In this document: in pieces, positions 10,349 through 21,479 of the stretch
How positions within the stretch are numbered: the stretch's first letter is position 1
Layout: every line of letters begins with the position of its first letter
NCBI GenBank assembly: GCA_961205875.1
Contig: OY540812.1
Coordinates: 32,621,098-32,685,097 of the forward strand
Length of the DNA stretch: 64,000 nt
Origin: Sialis fuliginosa
Lineage: Eukaryota; Arthropoda; Insecta; Megaloptera; Sialidae
Direction: 5' to 3'
The notes under the pieces: generated by a model
What the model was told of the DNA's origin: nothing
What the model saw: the letters and a program-made list of their open reading frames with translations, nothing else
Databases searched by the model: none
Translations under genes and position numbers: made by a program

Positions 10349-11062
10349 CACGAACGAACTAGTTGAACTAGTTCAAAATAGCGCTCTCACGCGAGAACTA
10401 GAGGAACTAGTTCGTATGCGCTCCGCTCTTTTAGTTCAATGGTTTCCGATACACTTCAATACACTGTTCTAAAAATGAGATTGTACGATTTTTATGTTTA
10501 ATAATTTACGTTTTCAATACTTTATTACCAATTTTGAATTTATTTTACTAAATATATATTATATTGCAATTTTTTAGTTCACATGAATGCAATATGTCTG
10601 TCAAAAGCACGTGATTTTTATATTATTTTATGACAGTCAACAAAAAGGAATGTCACAGATTTTAATGTTTAAATATATTGCTTATATAACTATACAATAA
10701 ACAATGTTTCAAAAATTTCATATATATCGAAGGTTCGATTTTAAAAAAAGAAAAGATTATTGCAAATATATACATTTAAAAATATCAATCTTGTCTATAA
10801 ATTAATAACGAATTCAAAATTGCAGCAGTTTGTATTTCTATAGTTTGATGAAAAAAATAGTAGTACAAAATTACTAATTAAACAGTTTTATTATATGTAC
10901 ATTAAAAATCCAACAATCCAATATATCTAAATCAATAAATGTCATCGAATAGTTCGGAAAAAAAAGAACTAGAAGAACGAGCTAGTTATTTGCTAGTTCA
11001 TTAAAGACCACTGAACTATAGGGAACGCTCTCTGTCATGAACTAAAATGCCCAACTCTACCA
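10349..11062. repeat. GAACTAGTTC-rich repeat, possibly hAT-like
   Basis: The left part is dense in GAACTAGTTC palindromes (10350-10440). The right end reads TTCATGAACTAAAATGCCCAACTCT, whose inverse (AGAGTTGGGCA...) resembles hAT-type tips. The first ~170 bp recur inverted at 47222-47365. No target duplication could be fixed, so the family is uncertain. Confidence 0.5.
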
Positions 11063-11210
11063 AAGACCAAGATCGGTTCAACGGTGTATCCGTGAAAAGG
11101 TAACAAACATACAGAGAGACACACATTCACATTTATAATATTAGATGGTAAAATGTAATATAGTAAACTACATATTAATATTTATTGTTTGCAATAATTA
11201 CGAAGTAGGG

Positions 11211-11682
11211 TAGCGATTCTCAACTTGTGGGGCGCCCCCCCCCCTAAAGGGGGGCGTGATAAAACTAAATGGTGGGTGCGAACATATCGAGAAAAAATAT
11301 TATTAAAAAATTTATTTAATTTACTGAAAGAGAAGCAATAAAATACAATCTGACATATTAAAAAATAAAATACACGTTTACATTTACACTGATATAATAC
11401 ACTTATAAATATGATTGTATCAGTACTGCACAATATATTTAATAATTAACTTATCAATATGAAATTAAAAACAAGATTAATAATTATTAGTGACTCCCTT
11501 AGGCCTGTCTTGCAGAGCAAAGTTTTTCGAAAGAAAATACTGTTAAATTAAATAGAAACTTATATTACAATTACAGTACGATTTCAGTGAAAATTATTGT
11601 ATGCGAGGGGGAGGGGGGAGAGGGGCGATGAGAATCGTGATTGAAAATTGAGTCGCAAATACTAAAAGGTTGAGAAACGCTG
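11211..11682. mobile_element. Non-autonomous hAT element (472 bp)
   Basis: The ends TAGCGATTCTCAAC and GTTGAGAAACGCTG are near-perfect inverses and of the well-known CAGNGTTTCTCAAC hAT type. A perfect 8-bp duplication, AAGTAGGG, flanks it (11203-11210, 11683-11690). G/C-rich patches sit just inside both ends. No transposase frame. Confidence 0.9.
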
Positions 11683-11690
11683 AAGTAGGG

Positions 11691-12655
11691 GGTTTATTTA
11701 TTCTAGTAATTCCATGTTACGTTATTATATTATTCAGTATTATGTATATTTTATTTACTTTTTGTTGCGTCCTAGCTGAAAAAGTAGCGGAACGTTGTTC
11801 CGATCCGTTTCAGTCACATTATACTACTACTGCATAAATGTGAACGTTATATTACGCAGGTATTTTTATGTAAATTAAAAAGGTGTAATAAAAACCTTAT
11901 TTTATCTATAAAAATACAAATAAAGACTTGGTTAGATTAGATTTAAAATTTATTTTGTAAAAATAAAAATCAGAAAATCTGATTATAATTTATTTGTAGT
12001 TTACAACTAAAGTAAAGTAGGTATATAGAATAGTATGGGATATAGAAATATTGAAAATCGAGACCTGGATATGAATTTATTTAGTTTATTTCGTAATTTT
12101 GTTAAGGTTCGAGTTTGAGTTTAAAAAATTCACCTGTAGACAAAGCTGTTTTAGGATTAGCGGGGTTGTGTACCAAAATAAATATGGGGTTGGTAAAAAT
12201 AACTATTGTTTATCCATTAAAGATACACTAGTCAAAAAAAGAAAATATTTTTTTATTTAAAAAAAAGTGTAATATTTAAATAGCTGTAAATTTGGTAAAA
12301 ATTGTACATTCCATAAAAAATACGCGCCGAGTGGAAAAAATTATAGCTTGGTTTAAAGTGTTGAAGTTTTTATAAATAAACCATATTATAACATATAATG
12401 AACATTAATATTTTTAAATTTATCTAGGGCGAGCCCTTTGTTAAAAATTTCATAACTCACCACTGGTTGTAGGTACCTATATACAATAGTATATAGTATA
12501 TTTATATATTATATACATGTTTTAGATACAAGAGATGAAATATGAATACAATGCCTGGCATGTCAGGGGTAGTGCATGTTGTGTTGTCGAAAAGAACATA
12601 TATATATTATGTGAGTTTTGTACAAGTAAATTTATAATATGGAATAGTATTATTG
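11691..12655. other. AT-rich spacer, nothing recognised
   Basis: Poly-A/T-rich DNA without a frame longer than about 70 codons that shows any domain. A GTACCTATATACAATAGTAT microsatellite-like stretch lies near 12470-12520. Confidence 0.4.
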
Positions 12656-12657
12656 TA

Positions 12658-13660
12658 CTACATGGGCTGAAAAGTCTTTGGCTTAACAATAAAAAAAACG
12701 ATTTTTTTAATGAAAAAACTCTTTTATTCTTCGACATAATTTCTATCTAGAGTAATGCACTTGTTCCAACGGTCCTCTAACATTTCGATACCGATCTTAT
12801 AGTGGTCCGCGTCAAGTCACCCAAAAAGACGTTTGTTTCCAACTCGACCTCTTTATTAGAGAAAAATATTTTGCCAGATAGCCATATTTTCAATTTCGGA
12901 AAAAGGTAGTTGTAGCTGGGGGCCAGGTCAGGAGAATACGGTGGGTGCGGAACCAATTCATAGCGCAATTCCTTCAATGTATCGGTCGTAACGTGAGCCT
13001 TGTGAGATGGTGCATTGTCGTGGAGAAACAGCATTTGTTCTTCGTCATTTGCGGTCGTTTTGCCTTGACTTCGTTGTCCAATCGATCCAGTAATGCACAG
13101 GTAATATTCTTTGTTGATTGTTTCACCATGTTTAAGGTAGTCGATGAATATTATACTATGTGCATTCCAAAAAATACTAGCAAGAACTTTACCGGCCGAC
13201 TGTTGTGTTTTTGGGCGTTTCGGACGGCTTTCATCAGGCAATAACCATTCTGCTGACTGCTGTTTGGACTCCGGTGTGTAGTAATGGATCTATGTTTCAT
13301 ACATTGTCACAAATCGTATGAAAAATTTTTCTTATTGCGGCGAAACAGTGCCAAATTTTGTTTTGAAAGTCGAACACGTTCATCTTTTTGGTCAATTGTT
13401 AAAAAACGCGGTACCCATCGCGCGCGAAACTTTTTCATATATAAACATGAATGTTTATATATGAAAAAGTTTCGCGCGCGATGGGTAATATATTGGTCAT
13501 GTCCTTTATGAATAAAGGACATGACCAATATATTTCTTTGAGATGCCTACGGTGTTTGCTAGCTCACTCACTTTTACTTTGCGGTCATTCAACACAATTT
13601 CACGAATTATTCTATTTTTTTCTGGAGTAACTGCCTCATTACTTAGAACACATTTATGTA
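12658..13660 (-). pseudogene. Damaged mariner transposase, copy 1
   Basis: Mariner (SETMAR-like, D,D34D) element read leftward. The left tip near 12660 is CTACATGGGCTGAAAAGTCT, the same tip as in copy 2. The longest frame (12777-13241, 154 residues) holds LHDNAPSH with the second catalytic Asp at residue 75, then YSPDLAPSYNYLF. There the third catalytic Asp, expected 35 residues on at position 110, is Tyr. Upstream, near 13290, the first Asp block MDETW has become MYET followed by a stop in place of Trp. Further upstream is FRARWVPRFLTIDQK, then two palindromic insertions (13404-13532), then an HTH remnant (RIIREIVLNDRKVKVSELAN) ending near 13645. The N-terminal third and right tip are missing. 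Inactive. Confidence 0.85.
13404..13532. repeat. Two adjacent perfect palindromes inside mariner copy 1
   Basis: The first palindrome (about 13409-13486) pairs CCCATCGCGCGCGAAACTTT...ATATAAACAT with its exact inverse. One arm is the transposase code for MKKFRARWV, the other an inverted copy of it. The second (about 13487-13532) pairs ATATATTGGTCATGTCCTTT with its exact inverse around TATGAATA. Such back-to-back exact inversions look like replication template switches. Confidence 0.85.
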
Positions 13661-14025
13661 AATGTATCTATAATATGCACAGTGCAACATTTTTTTATAT
13701 CGGCCATTTCAGAAATTTTTTGAGGAATCCCCATTTTAAACATATTAATAACACAAGATCAAAAATAGAACAGCTACATTTTTCAAACGTGTTATTTTTT
13801 ATTACTTAAATGTATATTCTATAGTTCACATTTTTTCTAGTAAGTCTATCCTAGTATGCTAATCTTCTTAATAAGTCATAAAAATTGTGATACTATACTT
13901 TCCAAACATTTTTTAAACACATAAGACAGTGTTACCTATTTCTGAGCAAGGACTTGAAAATGATGATTCTGTCAGACGAATGACGTTTTGTTGGTTTCGT
14001 ATCTAAAAATTCTGTATGTCATATA
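13661..14025. other. AT-rich spacer
   Basis: Nothing recognised between the truncated mariner and the next repeat copy. Confidence 0.4.
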
Positions 14026-14027
14026 TC

Positions 14028-14760
14028 TATAAGGTACTGGCACCAGTCTTGGATCATAACCTAATGTTTAATTAAATGTACGAAATTAGAAATATTTGTA
14101 GATATTTGATTACTACCATTACTGAATCATAATCTATAGACTGTATAACAGTTTAATTTGATGACAATCGGCCAATGGGTGTCAAAATGGTGGATATTTA
14201 AACTAATTATTATAGTGCAATCTATTTATTCAAGTCTTGAGGCTTCCGCGTGATCTTAATATGGATCTTGGCTTCTGGGTGTAAGCCGCGTCGATTTGGT
14301 CGTGTTATCGGCCAACATTTCGTCACACATTGCAGTGGACATCTTCAGGGCTTTTCTAAAAGTGCTCTTTTAGAAGAGCCCTAATCGACGACCAAATCGA
14401 CGCGGCTTACACCCAGAAGCCAAGATCCAATCTATTTATTAATTATTTATTAATTAATTATTATATTATCATCTGCTTTATATTGTTTCAAAAACGATTC
14501 TATATTTTATTTTTTTTATATCCAAAATTTATAATTTTTGTGTCTTATTGTTAGTACTTATCATTTTGTAATCATTAGCGTCCATCACTGCGTGCTCATT
14601 ACTGGTTTTACTGTATCCTTTACTGGAGGAAAACAAACAAAATAAAAGGGTATAATTTAAAAAAAAAACTATTTTTGCGGATTTTGGTAATTAAATTAAT
14701 AAAGAGGTAATTGCTTTATTAGTAACAAAAGTTCATGAGAATTACAAAAAACAGTATATC
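14028..14760. repeat. Copy 2 of the GGTACTGGCACCAGT family, carrying a nested insertion
   Basis: Starts at TAAGGTACTGGCACCAGTCT and aligns with 780-1275 and 51117-52494. The right part runs to CATGAGAATTACAAAAAACAG...TTGCTCTTA and then diverges, so the right tip is lost. A 197-bp retroelement scrap with its own 13-bp target duplication interrupts it at 14231. Confidence 0.75.
14231..14427 (-). mobile_element. 197-bp retroelement scrap with 13-bp target duplication and hammerhead-like core
   Basis: Flanked by CAATCTATTTATT on both sides (14218-14230, 14428-14440), a 13-bp direct duplication; copy 1 of the host repeat has this stretch only once. On the minus strand, arms GATCTTGGCTTCTGGGTGTA...GGTCGT and their inverse enclose a hairpin (GGGCTCTTCTAAAAG...CTTTTAGAAAAGCCC), then CTGAAGA, a possible stem GTCCAC/GTGTGAC, then GAAA. 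CTGANGA...GAAA is the catalytic-core pattern of hammerhead ribozymes, known in Penelope-like elements. The expected U-H cleavage site is not convincingly placed, so activity is doubtful. A long, variable target duplication suits target-primed insertion. Confidence 0.6.
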
Positions 14761-16086
14761 TTGCTCTTAAAAAAAACTCTAGATAAAAAAGTGGTATTTA
14801 AAATTTAGGTGATTTCCTCCAATATAAAGATTGATACCGTTAATTTAAGTATATTTTAAAGCTAGGTACTGAGCGACCATAAAATACAATAAAAAAAATA
14901 AAAAATATTAAGCGTGTTAGAAATTCGTGTACCTACTATAGATTATATTAAATGTTACGTTTAATTTTTAAAACATTCTTACTTGATGTTACTATGTAAA
15001 GAATAAAAACATTACTTTGAAGTAAAGTGAATATAATAAATTATAATTATGTTTTTCCAGATTTAATCACATCTTTTGCACAACAATTTAAATTATACAG
15101 AGAATATGTAAATAAAACAAATTACGGTAAGGCTACAGAGATGCGCATAATTACGGTGAAAGAGGAGAGATTTTTAGTAAAACAACAAAAATACAAAGCG
15201 CCAGTAATTCTTCATGTGTTTTTTGTGTGTATTGTTTATTTTGGTCTTTGAGCGTACCTGCTACTTGTACATGTTGGGTGTGTTGGTGGGGTACGTGTTA
15301 ACATCCCGACAATAGTAATCTCGATCATCTTACCTTCGACTAACATAATCCCAACAGTTTATAATCGCGACACTGGTAGTTTAATCTTCCTACTTCCATA
15401 ACTCAACATGTCAACATTCTAATACAAACCGATTGTTGTCATGGAGATCGAGTCATATTTTAACTTATAAAGCTATCTTATCTTGCAATATTGGTTCTAT
15501 AGAAAAAAATTGGGTTGGTATTGACTTACATATAGATAACACGTTCAGAAGCCAAAAATATTAGGTCTAAATAAAAGAATCAATATTAAGTGTCATCTCG
15601 GTTTTTGTAACGTAAAAAGTTAAACCGATTTCTTCTCGGTCACGTACACAGAACGAGTAAAAGAGAAAAGTCCATAAACCACATAACGTTTTTTTATAAA
15701 ATTTTGAATCTCCCTTTCCCTTACTGAAATCCAAGTAGACAATAGCCTTTTACCTATATGGTATCATTTATATTGGATATTTTAGAAAAAGTAATTTTTT
15801 TGTATTTTAATTCTTTGATTTCTATTTTGTTTAAAATAATATTATAATTTTTTTATACTATTTCAGCATGAAGTTAACAGTATCAGTATTTTTTCCGGGT
15901 AATTTTGGATCGCTGAATCCGAAAATGACCATGGTTTTGGTCAATCAGGATTTGTTTTTGAGATATTGCAAAAAAAAACATTTTCGCAACCATGCAAAAA
16001 TTAAAAAAAATTGTTTCATAGTAAAAATCAATTTAAACAAATCTTTTAAGAAGATTTAGACGCTTAATAAATAGAAAAAAATATAT
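14761..16086. other. AT-rich spacer with weak signals
   Basis: Contains repeated TAATCCCGAC/TCGGGATTAT-like words near 15300-15400 that reappear near 17680-17720, and a possible acceptor-exon-donor trio near 15061-15126 (TTTTTCCAG ... ACG|GTAAGG) too short to identify. No gene can be supported. Confidence 0.35.
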
Positions 16087-16364
16087 GTTAAACATATTTT
16101 ATCGTGATGAAAATCATGCCAATAGCGAAAAAAATATATGGTTTTTCAGCTAAAATTACTTGTTTTCTAAAATTCAAAACGTCATAACGTAAACAATTTT
16201 CATTTGATTTTGATTAATATTATGCCAGTTTATAGCTATTAGTCATAACTTCAAAAGATTAAAATTTGAAAAAGATCTGATAAAAATTCACTGAGTTATG
16301 GCCAATTATCGTTGAGCGCTGAAAAAGCACATTCATCACGATCTTCATAAAATATGTTTAAGAT
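16087..16364. repeat. Weak inverted-repeat element
   Basis: TTAAACATATTTTATCGTGA at the left pairs with TCATCACGATCTTCATAAAA near 16335-16352, with a small interruption. About 280 bp, no frame. Possibly a degraded MITE. Confidence 0.4.
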
Positions 16365-16458
16365 ATTATGAAAATTTTTATGTGAAATCTGAGATACGAT
16401 ATTTTTAATTTTTGCATATTTGTGAAAATGTTTTTTTCGCAATATTTTTTACTCTAAA

Positions 16459-16762
16459 AAAATGGGCGTTACTGTGTTAGGATAAACAGTCGAGAGATTG
16501 AACGTTACTGTGAAGAGAGTATATTCTAATATGACTGTTATTTTTTTCAATTCAATTTATTAATATTTACAAGTGAAATCATGTAAATACGAAATTTACT
16601 TCTTATTTTTTAATTTAAGTTAAAAAACTTTAACCAAAAAATTAAAAACGTTAGGTCTTAGAGAATATATTCTTGCATACTGTTATTTTTCTTTCAATTC
16701 AATTAATTAATATTTACAAGCGCAATCGTGGACATACAAAATTTAATTTTTTGTTGTTGTTT
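16459..16762. repeat. Head plus ~1.5 units of the 147-bp tandem-repeat family
   Basis: The head GGGCGTTACTGTGTTAGGAT corresponds to GGGTGTGACTGTGTCGGGAT at 59997. The body contains AAAAACGTTAGGTC, ATATTCT...ACTGTTATT and TATTTACAAGCGCAATCGTG, the same unit as at 60104-60560. Confidence 0.65.
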
Positions 16763-16766
16763 TTAG

Positions 16767-17560
16767 GGTTCCCAAGAAACCCTATTAATCTCACTTTGTC
16801 GTCCGTCCGTCCTTTTCACTCAAAGCTAAATAGCTGGTAAACTATATAAGCTAGAAACTTAAAATTTTTGCTGAACATGTAAAATGGCACCCTCTAGTAA
16901 AATATGTACAAATTTATTGAATAAATAATTTTTCAGGAGGGGCAATGAGCTAAAGCTAAGTAAAAAAAAAATATTTTTTATACCAAGGCATGTGGCACTT
17001 TATATACATGGTTCAAAATTACTGAAAACATTTTGAAACGAGGCTTTGGTGGGACTACCAACGACAAATACTAAAGTCAGCAATATCATTTTAAATTTTG
17101 GAATAATAGGGAGGGGCGTAAAATTAAAAAAAAAAAATTATTTTCTAATCTAGGCATGTGGGATGTCAAAATGTACATCTCAATTAGTAGAATATGACCA
17201 TATTTTTTTTTTAATTCAAAAATGGTGCCTGTAGGGGGCTAAAAGCACTGTTTTATATTGTCCCCACCCCCTATAACTTTGTAACTACTGGCTCAAAAAA
17301 TCTGAAAAAAAATTGGTAACGAGGCTTTGGTAGAACTACCAACGACAAATACTAAAGTCAGCAATATCATTTTAAATTTTGGAATAATAGGGAGGGGCGT
17401 AAAATTTTTTAATTTTTAATTTTTTTTATCTAGGCATGTGGAGTGTCGAAATGTACATCTCAATTAGTAGAATATTACCATATATGTATTTTTTTAATCA
17501 AAAATAGTGCCTGTAAGTGGTTCCAAACAGTCAACGTACTTCGGAACCCTTATGGCATAC
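16767..17560. repeat. GGGTTCC...GGAACCC repeat with ~285-bp internal tandem duplication
   Basis: Bounded by GGGTTCCCAAGAAACCC and TTCGGAACCCTTA. Shortly inside the left end is TCCGTCCGTCC. Two direct units (from about 17041 and 17326) share GAGGCTTTGGTNGNACTACC, AATAGGGAGGGGCGTAAAA and CTCAATTAGTAGAATAT. Parts recur at 32826-33360 in the same orientation. Similar GGGTTCC repeats are, as I know them, common in lepidopteran genomes, which supports the host guess. Confidence 0.7.
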
Positions 17561-18927
17561 ACCCGTGTATGTCTTGCCCGAATTTTTCTGTAAACTTCTT
17601 TATTAATTGTACACTAAGCATATTATCAAAAGGTTGATGTAATCGTTTCGGTACCTGGGCTTATATTTATTTGTTAGGATTATCAATGGTCGGGATTTTG
17701 GATTGTCGGGATTATAAATTGTCTTATGTTTTGTGTGCGTAGCGCCTCTAGTGTTATTTTAGGGGGATTAGTAATTATAATAAATTAAACTAGAGGAATA
17801 AACACAGCGAACTTTTGATTTAATTTTAGAATTTCAGGAAAATCATGAATATTCTAAATGCTGGACGTGAAAATCGTGATCGAAAAGACGTAAAATACTA
17901 AAAAATTTATAAATGAAATATGTACGTCTAAAAAAAGAAATGTTCGTATTTTCTATATAAATTAAAATAATTTATTTCTGTCGACTTCTTCAAATGTTAT
18001 GGAATAATATTTGAAAAAAATGTAAAATAACAATTTCTTAATAATATACTTATCTATAGAAATATTTTTTATTCATATGAGTGAGACATTGTAAATCATT
18101 AAAGTAATAAAATAATAAATATTTAAATTTTGTAAAATTCATGTGTAAAAAGGACGATTTGCATAAATAATATGGAAACACGCGTTTCATTTATATTTGC
18201 ACAAGTAGAATAAAAGTACAGTAATTATTGCTTGACATTAAAAATAATTAAAATTATATACATTTTCAAATTGTTATTTAGAATTGTTTTGGAATCGATT
18301 AGTATTATAAATTATTACAATTAAAAGTAAGTATAATGTTATTATTTTCTTTAATTAATTCATTAGATGTATTATGTTCAGAGGCGCAGAATTTTCTTTT
18401 CAGGGCAGTCCAAAAACTTCTACTATTCAATTTCCATTTTTTACCCATAGTTACTTTATTTAAGTTTACAACTGCTTTTAGTCATCGAGAACGTTCATCC
18501 TTTCCTATTGTTATCATTGATTTCTACTTTATAATTATTCTACTATTTTCAAAACATGTTAACTCCTAATTTACTTTTTTGTTACTTTTTACTTTAATCA
18601 CCTACCGGATAATAGTTAAAACATAACTTCCACTACATAGTAGATGATACTAATTATATTTTTCATATCTTTTAAATTTGTTTTATTTATTAAAGTAAAA
18701 TGTTTTTACATATCCACTATGTTTTGAGCTTTTTTTTATTATGGTTAATTTACTAATGGACCCCCCCCCGCGTGGGCGTCCTTGATTATGTTATTGTAAT
18801 AAGTTAATTTTAAATTAGCACACGTTTCATATACAACTTATCGCAATTTAAAACTTTCAACAGAGGATTTTAATTAATTTTACTTGGAAGAATTCGTTTA
18901 TAATATTCAGAATTCAACATAATAAAA
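17561..18927. other. AT-rich spacer
   Basis: No gene, TIR pair or family match found, apart from TCGGGATTAT words near 17690 and a C-run (ACCCCCCCCCGCG) near 18761. Confidence 0.4.
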
Positions 18928-18929
18928 TA

Positions 18930-20039
18930 CAGGATGATTTACAACTAGTGTAAAAAAATTTAACAGTAGATCGAGGATGTAATTTTAAGAAAAAAAACTT
19001 ATGTGAACCTATGTTCGGAATTTCATCGTGAGGGAGCTACAATCTTTTACCCAAAATTAGTGTTTATTTAATATATAGAGAACCCATTGTGTTATAGTTA
19101 TGAAATTTGATATGATATTAATAAATGTTATCGATTTTCGGTATCAAATAATAATAATTTAGACCAGGGGTGTATGGGGCCAGTGGGCCCACCGACTTTC
19201 ATGAAGTATTTTTTTGTTCTTAAATTTTTTCCTGAGTTGGGTTTTTGTGGAAGATGATATGATACAAAAAACACAAAAATATACACCGTTTTTGAAAAAT
19301 ATTGAAAAAAGTACCTATTTTACTAAATACGGATGCTTCAAATTTCACTATATAAATTTATATTCTTGTTCTATGATTAAAAATAAGATAAAAAGTTAAT
19401 ATAAATTTACCTCCAAAACTGCATTTTTAACAATTATATAGTTTCGTTTTTTAATTATGTTAGTAAAATACGTGTAACAGTAATACAACTGGCTATAACT
19501 CTATGATGACAAGTATTAGGAGGTATATTTATATTAAATTTTTATCATATTTTTAATTATAGAACAAGAATATAACTTATTTTGAGTAATTTGAAGCATC
19601 CGTGTTAAGTAAAATTCTGCGTTATTTTCTTTTTTTCGATATTTTTCGAAAACGGTTGATCTTATTACAAATAAACAAAGTATATTTTGTGTATAATATA
19701 TCAAATAGTCTTCTACAAGTACCCAACTCAGGATAAAATTAAAGAACAAAAAAATGCTTCATAAAAATTGACAGGCCCACTGGCCCCACACTGCCCTGGT
19801 CTAAATTATTATTATTTGATACCGAAAATCGATAACATTTATTAATATCATACCCTGTATCAAATTTCATAACTATAACACAATGGGTTCTCTATATATT
19901 AAATAAACACTAATTTTGGGTAAAAGATTGTAGCTCCCTCATGAAGAATTTCTGGACATAAGTTCACATAAGGTTTTTTGCTTAAAATTATATCCTCGAT
20001 CTACTGTTAATTTTTTTACACTAGTTGTAAATCATCCTG
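18930..20039. mobile_element. Giant palindromic (foldback) element, CAGGATGATTTAC family, copy 1
   Basis: About 1.11 kb in which the left ~540 bp are the near-complete inverse of the right ~540 bp. The tips are CAGGATGATTTACAACTAGT and its exact inverse, flanked by TA on each side (18928-18929, 20040-20041). Only a short loop (AACTGGCTATAACTCTATGA, near 19490) is unpaired. Inner landmarks GGATGCTTCAAA, GGTGTATGGGGCCAGTGGGC and AGAACCCATTGTG each occur once per arm. It encodes nothing, and a transcript would form a hairpin of over 500 bp. Other copies: 26652-27834 and 61323-62324. Confidence 0.9.
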
Positions 20040-20041
20040 TA

Positions 20042-20573
20042 TATTATCTCCCATGGGTGCTACGGAACGTTCTTTATAGTATCTACTGATAAAAAAGAAA
20101 TAGTTATTGTTTATACCAGATTGAAGTAAGTACCTACTTACTTTTAACATTAATTATTTAATAATGGACGTATAAAAAAGTAATAGTTCCAACTATCTTA
20201 ATTCTAAGCATGATTCTGCACCAACAACAAGTATCGTGATAATAAATAAAACTAAGCAAACAAAAATTAATTTTCGAGCAACAATGGCCTCTGGAACAAC
20301 CCCCTGGGTTCATGTTTAAGTGGAGTATATCATAATATGTATTGTGTTCTAACAATGGGAACACGGAACGCGATACAAAAGACGAATGCACGGGGCAAAA
20401 AATGTACACTAAATATATATAAATATAGATCGACCCCAATGTGGATAGATTGCTGCAGTACGTCAGTAATTTATTATCTGCCGTTGTTCAGAAGCCGTAT
20501 TGGTTAACTATACTACTCTTCGATTGTTTTATACGTATAGTACAAATTGCTCAATGTTTCATTTATTTAATAA
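20042..20573. other. Spacer, nothing recognised
   Basis: AT-rich; a frame at 20158-20439 on the minus strand has no recognisable domain and skewed composition. Confidence 0.4.
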
Positions 20574-21421
20574 CTAGATGTGGCCGCGGCTTCGCTCGCG
20601 TGGACTACGGAATTATTGTTATAGTTGAATTAAGTTAAGTACAAACACGACCAGTTATTATTATTATAATAATAACAAATCAACACCTTATCTAACAAAA
20701 ACGAATCAGAACAAAAAGTACAAATAATTTTTGTTCTGTTTAAAAATTAAAAGTTAATTATTCAAAACCAAATAAACAATTGACGGTCAAAAGACAATGG
20801 CCGAGCCGAGGGAGTCCGAATGATGGTCGAGATGCTCCGACGCGGTACTTGTTCTTCAGTTCGCGCATTATTAATAATATTTTACCGTATATAACTTATT
20901 TAAAGTTATTTTCTAAACTAAAAGACCAAATTAGATGCTGTAAAGAGCAAATTATATCTACATTAAGTACTTATGACGATGAAATCATTTATATCGATAA
21001 GGCTTAATGTTTCGCAGGTCATAAGTCCACGTAAACAGATCCCAAACATTTTTATTTTCTTTGTAACATAAAAGCAGTCATTGTGGCTTAAATATAAAAG
21101 TAAAAAAACATATATAGTATTGTGGACTTTATTTTAGATATTTTGATTCTACACAATTCTTCACTACATTATATTGTTCAATATTTAACGGTTTAGGCAG
21201 CGTATTGCAAAAAAACGCGCTGGCGCATGGCGGCAAAATTTTTTCCGACTTGATTTACTATTATTGCCACTGCTTATTTCTTATGTTACCTAACGTAACA
21301 AAATATATCCTATAACCTGGCCAGGTAACATATCTTAAATATAAAAAAAACACGTGAATCGGATAAGTGGTTCTCGAGTTATAAGCGCACTAACGGACAG
21401 ACAGACAGAGAGACGTTGAGC
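20574..21421 (-). mobile_element. Helitron-like element, 3' end at 20574
   Basis: On the minus strand the element ends CGCGAGCGAAGCCGCGG...CTAG followed by T: a GC-rich hairpin just before CTAG, as is typical of Helitrons. The other end holds the internal block CGTCTCTCTGTCTGTCTGTC and AACCACTTATCCGATT, which also occurs near the 5' end of the fragment at 60905-61009. The 5' TC terminus itself is not preserved. It is non-autonomous: no Rep/helicase coding. The CCGCGGCTTCGCTCGCG motif is, as I know it, common in lepidopteran genomes. Confidence 0.65.
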
Positions 21422-21435
21422 TCACTGGTTGATGA

Positions 21436-21478
21436 CTTTTAGTTGAGATAACTGACTCAGTTATCTCAACTAAAAGTT
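21436..21478. repeat. Perfect 41-43 bp palindrome
   Basis: CTTTTAGTTGAGATAACTGA is followed by a single C and then its exact inverse. It abuts the broken 5' end of the Helitron-like element, so the palindrome may mark the event that removed that end. Confidence 0.8.
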
Positions 21479-21479
21479 G

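Noticed and set aside
13284..13511. Plus-strand frames over mariner copy 1
   Set aside because: Antisense of the transposase, kept open partly by the palindromes.
15061..15126. Possible 22-codon exon between TTTTTCCAG and GTAAGG
   Set aside because: Splice-like words are common in AT-rich DNA; no partner exon or recognisable protein.
18336..18569. 77-codon hydrophobic frame
   Set aside because: AT-driven Phe/Leu/Ile-rich composition without motif or flanking signals.
19161..19800. CAGGGGTGTATGGGGCC...GGCCCCACACTGCCCTG considered as a hAT nested in the foldback
   Set aside because: The flanking ATTTAGAC/GTCTAAAT are inverted, not direct, copies, and the same structure is present in all three family members; it belongs to the palindrome.
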